The notes below the pieces were generated by a model. It worked only from the letters and a program-made list of their open reading frames with translations, made no database searches and had not been told where the DNA came from. Of a stretch of 64,000 nucleotides of DNA, positions 11,760 through 22,615 are shown piece after piece. Location: contig JAETXT010000006.1 of assembly GCA_019188255.1 (NCBI GenBank), positions 1,550,001-1,614,000 of the forward strand, given 5' to 3'. The translations under genes were made by a program, and so were the position numbers. The first letter of the stretch is position 1. Every line of letters begins with the position of its first letter. The DNA is from Verticillium longisporum. Lineage: Eukaryota; Ascomycota; Sordariomycetes; Glomerellales; Plectosphaerellaceae.

Positions 11760-12693
11760 CAATTTTAAATATCATACTTTTCGCCAGTTTGCAACTTTTC
11801 AATGCGCAATCGAGCGAGGAACGATCCGTTATTGTATTTGAAACATCATGTTCCGACCGACTCTCAAGAAACCCATATGGCGGGACGGCCACAGATCGTG
11901 CTGCATCAGGGCTCAGGAGCATCGCAGCGCTTTTCTCAACTACTCCTCAATAAGTGAAGTCTTGGAATTCTCTTATGAAGAAATTACACTGATTAGATGA
12001 TTCTGATCTGAACGGTCCCCGTTTATTCTAGGCGAGGTATTTAACACATATTCAAACTGTGAATTTGGTACCTAATTCGTGTATCGAAGGATGTATGATC
12101 TTGTGCTCCTTGAGTTACTAAAACGCGTCCACTCATCGCATTGCACTAATGAAAGCCATCGCATTGAGCCAAACGGCCTGCAACGCCTAACCTCCAGTAA
12201 CCCGTGCGCTGTGGCCCCTCCCCCCCTCTCACAAGAGCCTCAGTACGATCTTTGATCCGTAGACGGCATTGAGATGAATTGAAGAGCAGAATACCCGAGC
12301 TTGTGGGATTGCTTGGTGACAGTCAGCATTTTGTTCCAGTATTCAGTGGGCGGCTTTGACACAGGACAGGGTCATACAACCATGGTTGGGCTGATCAGTT
12401 ATGATTACGATGAGGCATCTGCGAAGCATTTTAAAACATAAGGCTCGGGGGGCTATTCTAGGGGTACGAGGTCATGGAGGCATATATAAAGAGCTGCGGG
12501 TGGCCCTCTTAGCTGCGGAGCGCCAGAGCTCAGACGTTGTTTTATCTTGCACCTGACCCTTAATCCGGCAGCGATGAGCCAAGACCTCATCACTCTGCTT
12601 GCTACCTCACTCTGATACCCTCCCTGAGCCGGACGAAATAGTCATTGGCAATGTTTCACAAGAAACCCAGCCGCATGATGCCCCGTGTGCATC
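11760..12693. other. Intergenic region between regulator promoter and transporter 3' end
   Basis: This normal-GC region has no convincing gene. It contains the distal regulator promoter and the 3' flank of the transporter gene. A TATA-like CATATATAAAG at about 12481-12491 precedes a 13-codon plus-strand reading frame at about 12574, too short to call. Confidence 0.6.
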
Positions 12694-14650
12694 TTAGGCA
12701 GACTCTAAACAGATCGGTGACTCTGTACCCTTCTCGTCCGGTTGTCTCTGTGACACGACTTGGCGGGCCAGGAGACTTTGCTTGACATCATCCTTCGCAA
12801 AGAGCAAGTCGATTTCCTCCAATGTTTTGCCGGACGTCTGGAAGCTTGTTAGCAATTGATGTTCAACGCCATAGTAACTTGGGATAACGTACCTCGGGGC
12901 ACATGAAGTACACAAAGAAAATGGCCAAGAAGCAAGAAAGAGCCATCCAGATCCAAATCTTCCAACCGACATTCTGGAGGGCGATGCCGCCAGCAAACAC
13001 GGTTATGAAAGAGAAAAGCCACTCGCCGAAAGCGCCAGCCGCAGCCCCAGCATGACGCAGCTTAAGAGGTGCAATATATATATGTGTTAGTGTGTTGGTC
13101 AAGTCGGCGCAACCGGAAAGTGATGCCATACCTCTGGTTCGTAAAGCCAACACACGCCAATCCACCCGTATCCAAATACTGTATTGTAGATAAATATGGC
13201 ACCAACTGCTGTCCATTGAGTCGCACCCGTAGGATTCGGAAGTCCAATTATTGCCACAAAAACGACCGTGCACATCGTTAGGACGACGGCTGAATACATC
13301 AAAATGTTGCGGCGTCCAAACTTCTCTATCGTATAGACTAGCGGAATCGTTCCAGCAGCAAAGAGGGTGTTCATCAAAGCAGCCAAAAGCTGTGCCATGA
13401 ACTGCGAGAGGCCAACTTGGCGGAAAATCACCGTGCTGTAGTACACTGATAGATTGATACCTATTCAAATGGCGGTAGTTAGTTTCTCAACCATGTTTGG
13501 TGGTCTTACGCATACTTACCCATCATTTGTTGAATGGCCAGAATTAGGAATGAGATGCGGATTCTCCGACCAACTCGCAAGTCGCTGCGATCCCAGAGAA
13601 GATCCGTGATCTGGAAGCCGCGTTCGGGAGAGCTTTCTTCAAGGGCGATACTTGCGAGGATGGAATGTTTGATCTCTAGGACCCGAGGATCGTCAATAGG
13701 GGCATCAAGGAGTCTTCCAATGGTTTCATCGCCTTCTTCGATTCGACCCCTCGCGTAGTACCAGCGAGGTGTATCTGGGAGCAGCAAAACCAGCCCTCCT
13801 GCACAAAGGGCAAAAATGACTTGTAAACCAATAGGAACTCGCTTGATGCAATCAGCCTTATGTCGGGCGCTAAGAGAGCCCTGAATACATAGTTGCTTAC
13901 CCAAGAAATCTGGTTGGTCATGCGGGTGAAGCCGAAGTCAACCCAATATGCGATGGCAGCTCCGGAAACGAGAAAGACGCAAGTAACAGCAACATCCGGT
14001 CACGCTCTGGATTCCTCGCACTCATCTCAGCTTGGTATGTCGGGATGGAGCAGGATATAAACTGGAGACTGTCAGTACTTGTCGTGATTTGGACTTACAC
14101 CAATGCTGAATCCCTGTTAATCGGTTTAAGTAAGCGGTCATTCTCGGTATGTCGAAGAGAGACTTACGCAAAAGATGCGCCCAACAATCATATGAGGAAC
14201 AGACCATGCTGATGCCTGGAGGCTGCCACCGATGACGACGAGCAGGTTTCCCAGAAGAATGCACATACGTCGTCCAAGCGGCATACCAATGACTGTCACG
14301 GCAAGAGAGCAGACCGTCGCAGCAAGGGTGTACGCTGAAGCGATCATAGGAATTACATAGGTGCCTGTAGGGTTCTGGTTCATGCTTAGCCATCGGTAAA
14401 TCGCACGCTTCGCCTAGGTACTGTGTGAGCCTACCCCCATAGCGTCCAGGAACGGTTTCGTCTCTTGGACGCCACCGAGAACACCAGCATCATATCCATA
14501 GAGGCAGAATGACTATGTTTGTTTTAGCGAATTGTTGTATTGATTCAAGACTCAAGGGGCTGGTGTGCGCTGACTTACAATCGCACAGCTGGTCGAGAGG
14601 ACGCGTTTGATGACCTTGCCTCTGATTTGCTTCTTTAGAAATTCGACCAT
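12694..14650 (-). pseudogene. MFS sugar-type transporter, frameshifted
   Basis: The gene starts at the ATG at 14650 and ends with TAA at 12694, split by about eight short introns. Family motifs in order are: N-terminal FCLYGYDAGVLGG, the loop motif GRRM, GRIFC-GFSIG followed by SCSIPTYQAEMS (sugar-transporter signature), AIAYWVDFGFTR, LLPDTPRWYYARGR, QQMMG and the C-terminal PETSGKTLEEID. This is the major facilitator sugar/inositol-type family with about 12 membrane helices. At about 13996-13998 the frame shifts: the codons before it end in NPERDR and the family continuation DVAVTCVFLVSG is in another frame, with stops in both. One missing G in a CGGG run explains it, so the gene is probably dead unless this is a sequencing error. 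It shares an 840-bp divergent promoter with the OYE gene. Confidence 0.8.
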
Positions 14651-15489
14651 TGTTTTAGGGACGTCGATACGCCTGCCGTAATCTTATCAATTCGTCGATG
14701 ATTGGACACTGCGGCGATTATTTGCTCGTTGCAGCTAAAGGTGTTAAATGATGAACAGCCCGATGAGACGATTGGATGCTGGGCCGTCTTATGGTTTTGA
14801 AGTCTTTCCACACAGCCTGATGAAGTAACGCCGTAGCACAAGTGACCAGCACCAGCCGAAAGCCACGTTCTCGGGAAACTGGCTTTACATTGCTGGTACA
14901 AGCTCCCCGCCTTTCCCCAGATAATCCTCCCCCCCAGACTCTTGCGACGCCTAAGCGAGGACCCCGGTCAAGATTGCGACCTTCATTCGGATCTGACTCG
15001 AGCTTCAGCTGGTAGAAAGGTCGGTGCTATACAGCCGCAATCCAACATCGGGATCGAAATCCCGACCGGGAAAGGCACTGAGGAACATGTGTCATGACAC
15101 CAAGCCAACTCACCAGCTCCAGTGAGCCATGACTACTGGCTCAGCTTGTAGCTTGGTCGCCGATGGGGATGCAAATGGCTCGTCCTGATGTCGGCCTTGG
15201 CCTCATTGCGAGCTAGCACATATGCATCGCTAATGTGTTGGGATCGGAGAAATTCCAGAACAGAAATTCGCCGACCGAAAAACGACCTAGGTGGCCAAGA
15301 GACTTTCATGACATCGCAAATCATGGCTCTTCTAGATTCGTTAAATGTGTCTTGCCGGGCCCACGCTTGCGGCATCATTTTCGCAAACTGAAAGCGACGA
15401 GTAATCCAACCCCAAGCCCATCTCCTTCTACGAAAACAAAATTACACAACGTCGACATTCTCGGAGCATCTCCCCAACAAATAACAATT
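14651..15489. promoter_or_regulatory. Divergent promoter of transporter and OYE genes
   Basis: This is the 839-bp region between two divergent starts. It holds an inverted CGG site at its centre and several further CGG/CCG triplets. Reading frames in it are short shadows. Confidence 0.6.
15049..15064. promoter_or_regulatory. Inverted CGG site (CGG-N10-CCG) in divergent promoter
   Basis: CGGGATCGAAATCCCG is a 6-bp perfect inverted repeat with a 4-bp centre, almost midway between the transporter start (399 bp) and the OYE start (426 bp). It shares the CGGGA/TCCCG arms of the regulator-promoter site. Confidence 0.55.
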
Positions 15490-16599
15490 ATGGGCGAATC
15501 GAAGCTCTTTCAGCCGGTCACGGTGGGGAACATGAAGCTTGAGCAACGGCTGGCCATGTGCCCTCTGACGAGGTTCCGTGCCACAGAAAGACATGTCCCC
15601 ATGCCGAGCTTTGAACAGTACTATGGTCAGAGAGCATCGACATCTGGTACTCTTCTCGTGTCCGAAGGAACTTTCATCGCACCTCAACACGGCGGTTACG
15701 CCAATGTCCCTGGCATCTACAACGAGGAGCAGATCGAAGCCTGGCGCAAGGTGACAGATGCTGTTCATGACAAGGGATCTTTCATTGTGTGCCAGCTGTG
15801 GGCTCTGGGTCGGACGGCCAGCGTGGAAATGTCTGAGAAGGAAGAAATCGTGTTCCGAAGCTCAGGCAACATTGCCGTTGACGCCGATCGTCCGGCACCC
15901 GCCCCCCTCATCTTGGAGGAAATCAAGACTACGGCACAGCAGTACGCGAAGGCTGCAAAGAACGCCATGCGAGCCGGGTTTGATGCCGTCGAGCTTCATG
16001 GTGCCAATGGCTATCTCATTGATCAGTTCCTCCAAGACACCGCAAATAACCGAACAGATAGCTACGGAGGTAGCGTCGACAATCGTTCCCGCTTCGCTCT
16101 TGAGATGGTTCAGGCTGTTTGCGACGCTGTCGGACCTGAGCGGACTGGGATTCGCTTCAGCCCCTGGAGCACCTTCAATGCCATGAAGATGGAGGATCCT
16201 ATCCCTCAGTTCACAGACATCATCAAGAAACTGAACCCACTCAACTTAGCCTACATCCACCTTGTTGAGTCCAGGATCGCTGGTAATCTCGATGTCGAGG
16301 CTGTCGACTCGCTCGCATTCGCTGTTGAGGCACGAGAGGGCCCGCTTCTTATCGCCGGTGGCCACACTCCTGAGACCGCCCGGAGACTGGTAGACGAGGA
16401 CTTCCCAGACAAGGATATCGTGGTTGGCTTTGGCAGGTTCTTCATCTCAACACCTGACCTCCCCTTCAGAATTAAGACAGGATTGGAGCTCAGCAAGTAC
16501 AACCGAGACACCTTTTACACCCCCATGTCTACGGTTGGTTACACAGATTACCCTTTCAGCAAAGAGTTCATCGACCAGTCTCAGGGCTCCCTAGCATAG
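15490..16599 (+). CDS. Old Yellow Enzyme family NADH:flavin oxidoreductase
   Basis: This intronless gene encodes 369 residues, normal for the family. The reading frame stays open further upstream, but the ATG at 15490 gives the family's N-terminus (KLFQPVTVGNMKLEQRLAM). The protein is an FMN-binding TIM barrel that reduces activated C=C bonds with NAD(P)H. Visible motifs are PLTRFRAT (flavin-binding Thr near 27), the substrate-binding triad H170, N173 and Y175 in HGANGYL, the following DQFLQDTANNRTDSYGG signature, and the C-terminal phosphate-binding region GFGRFF. No signal peptide or membrane segment is seen, so it is probably cytosolic. It is intact and diverges from the damaged transporter. 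The natural substrate cannot be read from sequence. Confidence 0.93.
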   Translation: MGESKLFQPVTVGNMKLEQRLAMCPLTRFRATERHVPMPSFEQYYGQRASTSGTLLVSEGTFIAPQHGGYANVPGIYNEEQIEAWRKVTDAVHDKGSFIVCQLWALGRTASVEMSEKEEIVFRSSGNIAVDADRPAPAPLILEEIKTTAQQYAKAAKNAMRAGFDAVELHGANGYLIDQFLQDTANNRTDSYGGSVDNRSRFALEMVQAVCDAVGPERTGIRFSPWSTFNAMKMEDPIPQFTDIIKKLNPLNLAYIHLVESRIAGNLDVEAVDSLAFAVEAREGPLLIAGGHTPETARRLVDEDFPDKDIVVGFGRFFISTPDLPFRIKTGLELSKYNRDTFYTPMSTVGYTDYPFSKEFIDQSQGSLA

Positions 16600-16941
16600 T
16601 TCTTGCGGGCAAAAATCAACTTTTTGATCTGGATCAGGGTTATGCGTCGTAGTTTGTAAACAGAGTACAATGCTGCATAGTTCTAAACCCCTAAAAATAC
16701 TAGATGTTAATCGGCGTTTCACAATCTCAAGGTATCATGGCTGTCTGTCAAGGAAGAAACCTGCATGTCATGAGCATATGCAGGCATCTAGTACGTTATA
16801 ACACAGGCCTAGTCTCAACCCTATCGGTTAGGGTCTATTGCATGGGCAATGCGTTAGTTGTGATCTCTTGCGAGGGAAGACTGTTACCACCTTTGGCTCG
16901 AAGACCTTCGGAAGAGAAATCTAATTGATAGTGTTTTTATA
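16600..16941. other. Intergenic region between convergent OYE and SDR genes
   Basis: This 342-bp region receives the 3' ends of both genes. A short plus-strand reading frame (16704-16928) has no recognisable features. Confidence 0.6.
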
Positions 16942-18035
16942 TCATCTCAAATACGCCGGAACCGCAGGCTTATCCTCAAAGTCCGTAGACTGCGCAAATA
17001 CCTCCCACTGATCCAAATCCTTCAGGGTGCTCTCACATTTCATCCTCATGACTTGCACCGCATCCGAACCCAAGGGGATCCGTAAAGGGAGTTTGCCTCT
17101 GATCACCTTTCCTGAATGATGATTCCATGTGGCAAGCTCAACAATCTTCTCAGCAGCGAGTACGGGGTTTCCCGGCTGAGTGCCGGCGGTTGCAGCATGT
17201 ATTCTTGCCATGTCAGCTTTGACGGGAGCATAGCATTCCTCTCCACGATTGGGATCCAGCTCGGCCTTTTTCTTGGTGACATCTAGTATGCTGGTTCGGA
17301 ACTGACCAATAACCAGTAGATGAACACGGATACCAAATGGTTTTGTCTCCTTGGCCAAGCATTCCACAGCCCCTAGAATTCGTCAACGATCTGCTCTCTT
17401 GGAGGATGGTATCGAGACACAAGACATGAGCCGCGGCATTACTCACCCTCAAGCGCAAACTTGGTTGCGCTGTAGGGCCCCCCTCCACCTATCCCATGCC
17501 AGCCGGATATGCGGCCCATGAATAAGACCATGCCGCTATTTTTGGCGCGCATGTGCGGTAAGACAGCCCTTGTAAGATTCAGAGGACCAAAAAGATTTGT
17601 GTCAAATTGGGCTTGAACTTGATCCGGGCTTTTGGTAGGTTGGTCAATGACATGTGCGGGCTCAGTTGACCTGGTTATTATTATCACTCACTTCAGTTCC
17701 TCCCATACGCCCGATAGGACATAGCCGGCGTTGTTGACCTTAACGTCAATTCTTCCAAATAACGCAACAGCTTCCGGGATCTTTGCATCCAGATCGGACT
17801 GTGGAGCCGTCACGTCAAGCTCAAGTACTTTTGCGTTGGTAATGTCCGAGCAGTAATCAAGATCTCGGACTTTGCGGGCTGTCGCAATAACTTTGTCGCC
17901 ACGAGAAGTCGCAGCCTTGACGAGCTCGCGTCCAAATCCGGAGGAGCACCCAGTGAGGAGCAAAACACGCCCGTGCTTGCCGTTGCTTTCGCCTACTTCG
18001 ATTTCTGACATTTCTTTCGGATATGGGAGTAGCAT
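16942..18035 (-). CDS. Short-chain dehydrogenase/reductase (classical SDR) 1
   Basis: Three exons, 18035-17692, 17628-17447 and 17372-16942, join in frame to 318 residues. A second ATG at 18011 is also possible. Motifs: the cofactor loop TGCSSGFG (from residue 28), NNAG (about 101-104), catalytic Ser in GRISGWHG (156) and YSATK with Y167 and K171. The sequence from ALFGRID to the YSATK region is typical of classical NAD(P)-dependent SDRs. The ~130-residue C-terminal part after the catalytic Lys is longer than the minimal fold, as in fungal retinol-dehydrogenase-like members. It is intact. It probably interconverts an alcohol and a ketone of the pathway intermediate; the substrate is unknown. 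Confidence 0.9.
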
Positions 18036-18340
18036 GGTGCTTGTGGGAAAAGAATCAAGTCAGCAACAGAGCTGCAGAGGACAATATACATGCTGAGAAC
18101 TAGCAGGAGATGTACTGTGGAGTCATTAGCCCATGATTACCGTTGGCGGGGTTGTTTGCTGGCGACCGGCAAAGGCTAATCGCCTGTGACGGACGTACGG
18201 AATTGTGTGAACTGACTCATGTGAGCGGCGGCTGACCATTAGATCCCCGCACGGCTGAGATGGTGCTTTCACATTGCTGCGCGAATGAGCCATCCATTTG
18301 TCGGGGCTTAGGACGTGTATGTCTATTTACTCTCTTGCGC
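18036..18340. other. Intergenic region between the two SDR genes
   Basis: This 305-bp region lies upstream of SDR1 and downstream of SDR2. Scattered CGG triplets are present, but I find no CGG-N9/10-CCG inverted site. Confidence 0.55.
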
Positions 18341-19265
18341 TTAAATTTGCTGAAGGTGAAGATTGTCTCGCTGATTTTCGAGGCTTGCTGCTTCACAAAT
18401 CTGTCTCATTCCATCGTTGATGAATTCCATCTGATCCCTAAAGAAAATGTCCTTGACGAAACACTCGACTGCTAGTCCGTAATCTTTGCCCTTGGGGACA
18501 ATCTGACCACGAGTGTCCTTCATGTCGCCGCCAGCAATGAGTGTCCTTACAGCATACACGATGGTCTCCAACGGGGTCACGTATTCCTCAGGGAACTTGT
18601 CCCAAACAAGACTGGAAAGCAGGTTTGTGCGGACTGTACCCGGGCATATCGCATATGTTCGGATCCCCTCCCTATAATAAGGAGTAGCAATCGATCGCAT
18701 GAAGCCCAGGACTCCCGCCTTGGTCGCTGTATAGATCGGATTGAACTCTTGAGCGTACTTTTCTCCGTTAGTGGCAGCAGCGCAACAGGCTTCAAGTGGT
18801 AATGAGGATGCTACTTACAGATGAAGCGATACTGGCTGTAATGACGAGAGCAGGCCCAGGGGCGGGGTGCTCGCAAGCGAGGAAATAGTGCCGAGCCAGG
18901 TGACACGTATTGATAACTGCTTTGAGATTGATATCGATGCTGTGCTGGCGTGGTTCCGCTGGTGGAAGCGAGGTGTCTTTGCTGTAGAAGTTTTCCAACT
19001 GCAAAATACCAGCATTGGCGAACACAAAATCCAGTCGGCCGTGTGATTTGAATACAACGTCAAACGCCAGGGACAAAGATTTCCAGGAGGCGACGTCGAC
19101 TTGAATGAATTGGAGTTGAGGATTTGCTTCGACGGCCGCCTGCCCCGAACTGGCGTTCAGATCGAGAATGTACACAATCCATTCATCTGACGCCAGGGAT
19201 ATGGCTACCTCAAGGCCCATGCCTGACGCACCTCCTGTAACCAGACCTATCTGCTTGCCTGTCAT
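18341..19265 (-). CDS. Short-chain dehydrogenase/reductase (classical SDR) 2
   Basis: Two exons, 19265-18819 and 18757-18341, join in frame across a 61-nt intron to give 287 residues. Start chosen at the ATG that places TGGASGMG (residues 10-17) at the usual distance from the N-terminus. Other motifs are NAG at 84-86, the catalytic Ser in TASIASS (about 145-148), and YTATK with Y158 and K162. The layout resembles fungal 15-hydroxyprostaglandin-dehydrogenase-like SDRs that prefer NAD. It is intact and in the same orientation as SDR1, though the two proteins are only distantly similar. The substrate is unknown. Confidence 0.9.
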
Positions 19266-20360
19266 ACTGATTGTTGTGTCTGTGTCAGAAATCCTAAACA
19301 ATGGAAGTCTTCGTGTGTGGCTTATGCGTCCTGCTGCTAAGCACAACTTCATTCCATGATATCTCCCTAAGGTGAACCTTTTTAAATACCGAAGTACACG
19401 GATCATCACACTTGCAAGGTTCGCATTCTGGTAACCCCACAGTCGTCCCCAGTTCATTCTGGGGAAGGGAATAGACCTGCTGCTTCCCGCCGAGCTCCAT
19501 CGCCGCGGGAAATGAAGCCGAGAGAGCTGAAGATAGTTCTGCTCCTTTACTTGGCAAATTGTCTACCGCAGAGTGCGCAGGAGCTCTATTTCCTTGCAGC
19601 CTTTCCTGACGGCGACCCTAACTCCAACCATTACTGGGTATGCATAATTCCTGACTCATGACTGTGTTCCGACTACCTAGCTTAGTACCTGCAGGGATGG
19701 CGCGTGCACTCAGCTGGTTTACCCCAGATTGGACCCCACTGGATGATAATCCCGAACAGGCCTCTCGTAGAGGCCTTCATCAGCGGTACCGTCAATTCAA
19801 TCCTATTAATTCAAATAGTTAAACAACTAATCAAATTACGCCTATTTCACGATTTAAATAGTTAAATTACCCTATTCGAATTAATTAATTATTTAAATGC
19901 TATTAAGTTATATATAAATCTCGGGATTTCTATATTCCGGTAGATTATGTAACTAAAAAATAGAGTTGTACGTTATTACGGAATAGAATGGCCTGCCCTA
20001 TAGCCCTGCCTTATAGCCGCCCGTGGCCTGGCCTATAGCCTGACCTATAGGCACGTAACCTATCTATAGGCACGTAACCTGCTTCTACTTACTTAAGCCT
20101 ATATAGCCTACCTACCTAGATAGCTGAATTCATCTATCTTATACCTATAGAATAGCTATATAGCTTCTATTAAGTATTCCTAGCGTAACGCCTGCCTGGT
20201 CCCTAAGACCTAACTCTAGACCTAGCCCCCTAGAGCTATAGCTATTTCTATACGTATTATCTAAGGTAGTTAGCGATAGCTTCATTTATTAATTTAAACT
20301 ATATTAAATCCAGTTAATTAATCCAAATAGTTAAATCTATAGTCCGAAATATATTAAATA

Positions 20361-22220
20361 ACGTAATCCACAAGCGAGTGGTTCACCCAAGCGAGTGGTT
20401 CACTTCGCCCGGGCCCACGACCTACACCTGAATTCTACAGATTCCACCTCCGCCCGCGATGGAGACTCTTTCAAAAGAAGGTCAATTATTCCTTGCTATC
20501 CAAGCTATGGACAATGACCCGAACCTAAGCGCCCGGAGTGCTGCGAGGATCTACACCGTCCCCTTAACGACGCTCCTCCGACGCCAGAAGGGCAAACCCT
20601 CCCGACGCGAAAGCCCGCCCAATTCTGCCAAATTAACAGTACTAGAAGAGAAAACTATTGTCGAATATATCCTTGACCTAGATGCGCGATCTTACCCTCC
20701 CCGGTTGGGTGAGGTCGGAGATATGGCGAATCGCCTGCTTGCCGACCGTGACGCGCCACGCGTCGGGAAGAACTGGGCCGCAAACTTCGTCAAACGGCAA
20801 CCAGAGCTCCGGACGCGTTTCTTTCGCAAGTACGACTACAAGAGGGCCCAATGCGAAGATCCGGACGCGATAAACGCGTGGTTCCGCCTCGTGCATAACA
20901 TGATCGCCAAGTACGGCATCCAAGAGGCTGACATGTACAACTTTGACGAGACCGGCTTCCAGATGGGCGTTATCGCCAACGGAATGGTCGTGACCAGTTC
21001 GGAAAGACGGTCCAATGTGAAGATGAGGCAGCCAGGCAACCGGGAATGGGTTACGGTGATCCAGGGCGTTGGCGCGTTGGGTTTCTCCGTCCCGCCGTTC
21101 ATCGTGGTTTCGGGCAAGTACCACCTCTCGAGCTGGTACCAGGACGACGCGATTTCTCGCGACTGGAGAATCGCAACATCTCCAAACGGCTGGACGACGA
21201 ATGATATTGGTCTGGAATGGATTCGGCATTTTGACAGGCATACAAAGTCCCGTACTTCGGGCGGTTATCGCCTACTGATCCTGGATGGCCACGAAAGTCA
21301 CCACTCGGTCGACTTCGAACTCTACTGCAAGGAGAACAACATCATCACACTCTGTATGCCTCCTCATTCGTCACATCTACTCCAGCCTCTCGATGTTGGG
21401 TGTTTTGGCCCACTAAAGAAAGCATACGGTCGGCAAATCGAGGATAGGATGAGGGCGGGTACAACGCACATCAGCAAAGAGGACTTCTTCCCGGCGTTTT
21501 CGGCTGCATTTCAGCAAGCAATGACAGAAAAAACATCCAGGGAGGCTTTCGAGGAGCGGGGCTTGTCCCCCATAACCCGGAAACAGTCCTGTCAAAGCTG
21601 GATGTGAGGTTGAGGACGACGACGCCTCCGGGGACGTCCCACGGGGAGCGTGATTCTTGGGTCTCTAAGACGCCCACTAACCTGCTCGAGGCAGGTTCCC
21701 AGACTGACTTCATCAAAGGGCGAATCTCACGCCACCAGGGAAGCTCCCCAACGTCAATTTTAGATGCTGTTGACTATCTTGCGAAGGGGACGCGGGGTGT
21801 TATGCACCAGATCGCTCTTTTGAAGTCAGAGGTTATGATCCTTCGAGAGGAAAATGCTACACTAAGCCGACGCCGGAGGGCCAAAAAGCTACGTCTCCGG
21901 GAAGGAGGAAGCATGGCTGTAGGCGAGGGACAGGACAAGATTGCTCAGAAGGAAGTAGATATCCAGATAAAAGAGGAAACGCTGCAGAACCCGGGTCCCG
22001 CGTCGTGGTCCCAGCCGAAGAAACGATGCTGTAGCGTATGCGGGAAGACCGGCCACAACGCGAGAACTTGTCAGGTAGCTATCTCATCGTCTGCAAAAGA
22101 CGAGGAGGAGTGATTTTAATTGATTTACGGCGTTTGGGTTGAGGTTTTCCTCGGAATGTTTGTCGGGTCGGGGTGAAGTGAACCACTCGCATGGGTGAAC
22201 CACTCGCTTGTGGATTACGT
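20361..22220 (+). mobile_element. Complete pogo/Fot1-type transposon, copy B
   Basis: This copy is 1860 bp, flanked by TA (20359-20360 and 22221-22222), with 50-bp TIRs at 20361-20410 and 22171-22220. It appears identical to copy A and lies in the opposite orientation. It inserted into the hAT MITE, so it is the younger insertion. No RIP-type changes are seen. Confidence 0.95.
20459..22113 (+). CDS. pogo/Fot1-type DDE transposase with -1 frameshift (copy B)
   Basis: Both reading frames are identical in translation to those of copy A: 20459-21607 (DDE domain) and 21604-22113 (C-terminal zinc-knuckle part). The frame change is needed at about 21559-21563, where GAGGAGCGGGGCTTGTC reads EERGLS in one frame and should continue GLVPHNPE in the other. 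The same defect in both copies means that a frameshifted element was amplified, or that the shift is part of normal expression. Confidence 0.9.
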
Positions 22221-22615
22221 TAGTCAATTCCACCCCTGATATTTGAATTGATTGAATTGACGGTAGCGCTGGCCTTCATGGCTGACGTCTGTTATGACTA
22301 TCTCGGATATCGTTTAAAAGTCTCGAAACTCTAGTCCCGTATGAACCTCGTTCTAATTCTCGACTGCCTACGCTACAAAATCCCCGCAAACATTCGTCTT
22401 GCTTTATTGCCCTATCGCCCTCTTATTCTTTTCAACATGCCGTGGCAAAAGATCGATCACAGCTTCACGCATTCCCAGCTGGACTACAATGCTGAGCCCA
22501 ATCTCCAACCGTGCATCAAGGTCTCCGTATTCTTCAGGAAAATTAACTCCATCGACTACGACACGTTCTTTAGTCACTGGAGTACGGTGCACGCTGATCT
22601 CGCTGTGGCCACGCA

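Larger units (their letters stand above)
19781..22271. mobile_element. hAT-like MITE copy A, containing a nested pogo element
   Basis: The ends match as inverted repeats over about 20 bp, starting CAGCGSTACCGTCAATTCAA, and are flanked by the identical 8-bp duplication GCCTTCAT (19773-19780 and 22272-22279). The CAG start and 8-bp target duplication are typical of hAT elements. Without the nested pogo (20361-22220 plus its TA duplication) the element is about 629 bp. It has no coding capacity, so it must be mobilised in trans. Its interior is colinear, in reverse, with the MITE at 22616-23448. Confidence 0.85.
19512..22334 (+). pseudogene. Small putative gene of unknown function, split by a hAT MITE with nested pogo
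   Basis: I do not recognise this protein. Exon 1 (19512-19637) encodes 42 residues with a hydrophobic, signal-like N-terminus (KIVLLLYLANCLPQSAQ). A canonical 57-nt intron (GTATGC to CTGCAG, 19638-19694) follows. Exon 2 (19695-19780) runs into the MITE. If the MITE and one 8-bp target copy are removed, the frame continues at 22280 and stops at 22332-22334, giving about 88 residues. The exact in-frame join suggests a real coding region, but the protein is short and lacks known motifs. Half-sites TTCCCGC and GCGGGAA flank 19484-19511, directly before the ATG. Confidence 0.4.

Noticed and set aside
11695..11922. Minus-strand 75-codon frame upstream of the regulator
   Set aside because: It covers the promoter with the inverted CGG sites and resembles no family; a chance frame is more likely.
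12574..12615. TATA-like box followed by a short ATG frame
   Set aside because: Only 13 codons, with no splice continuation that I could support.
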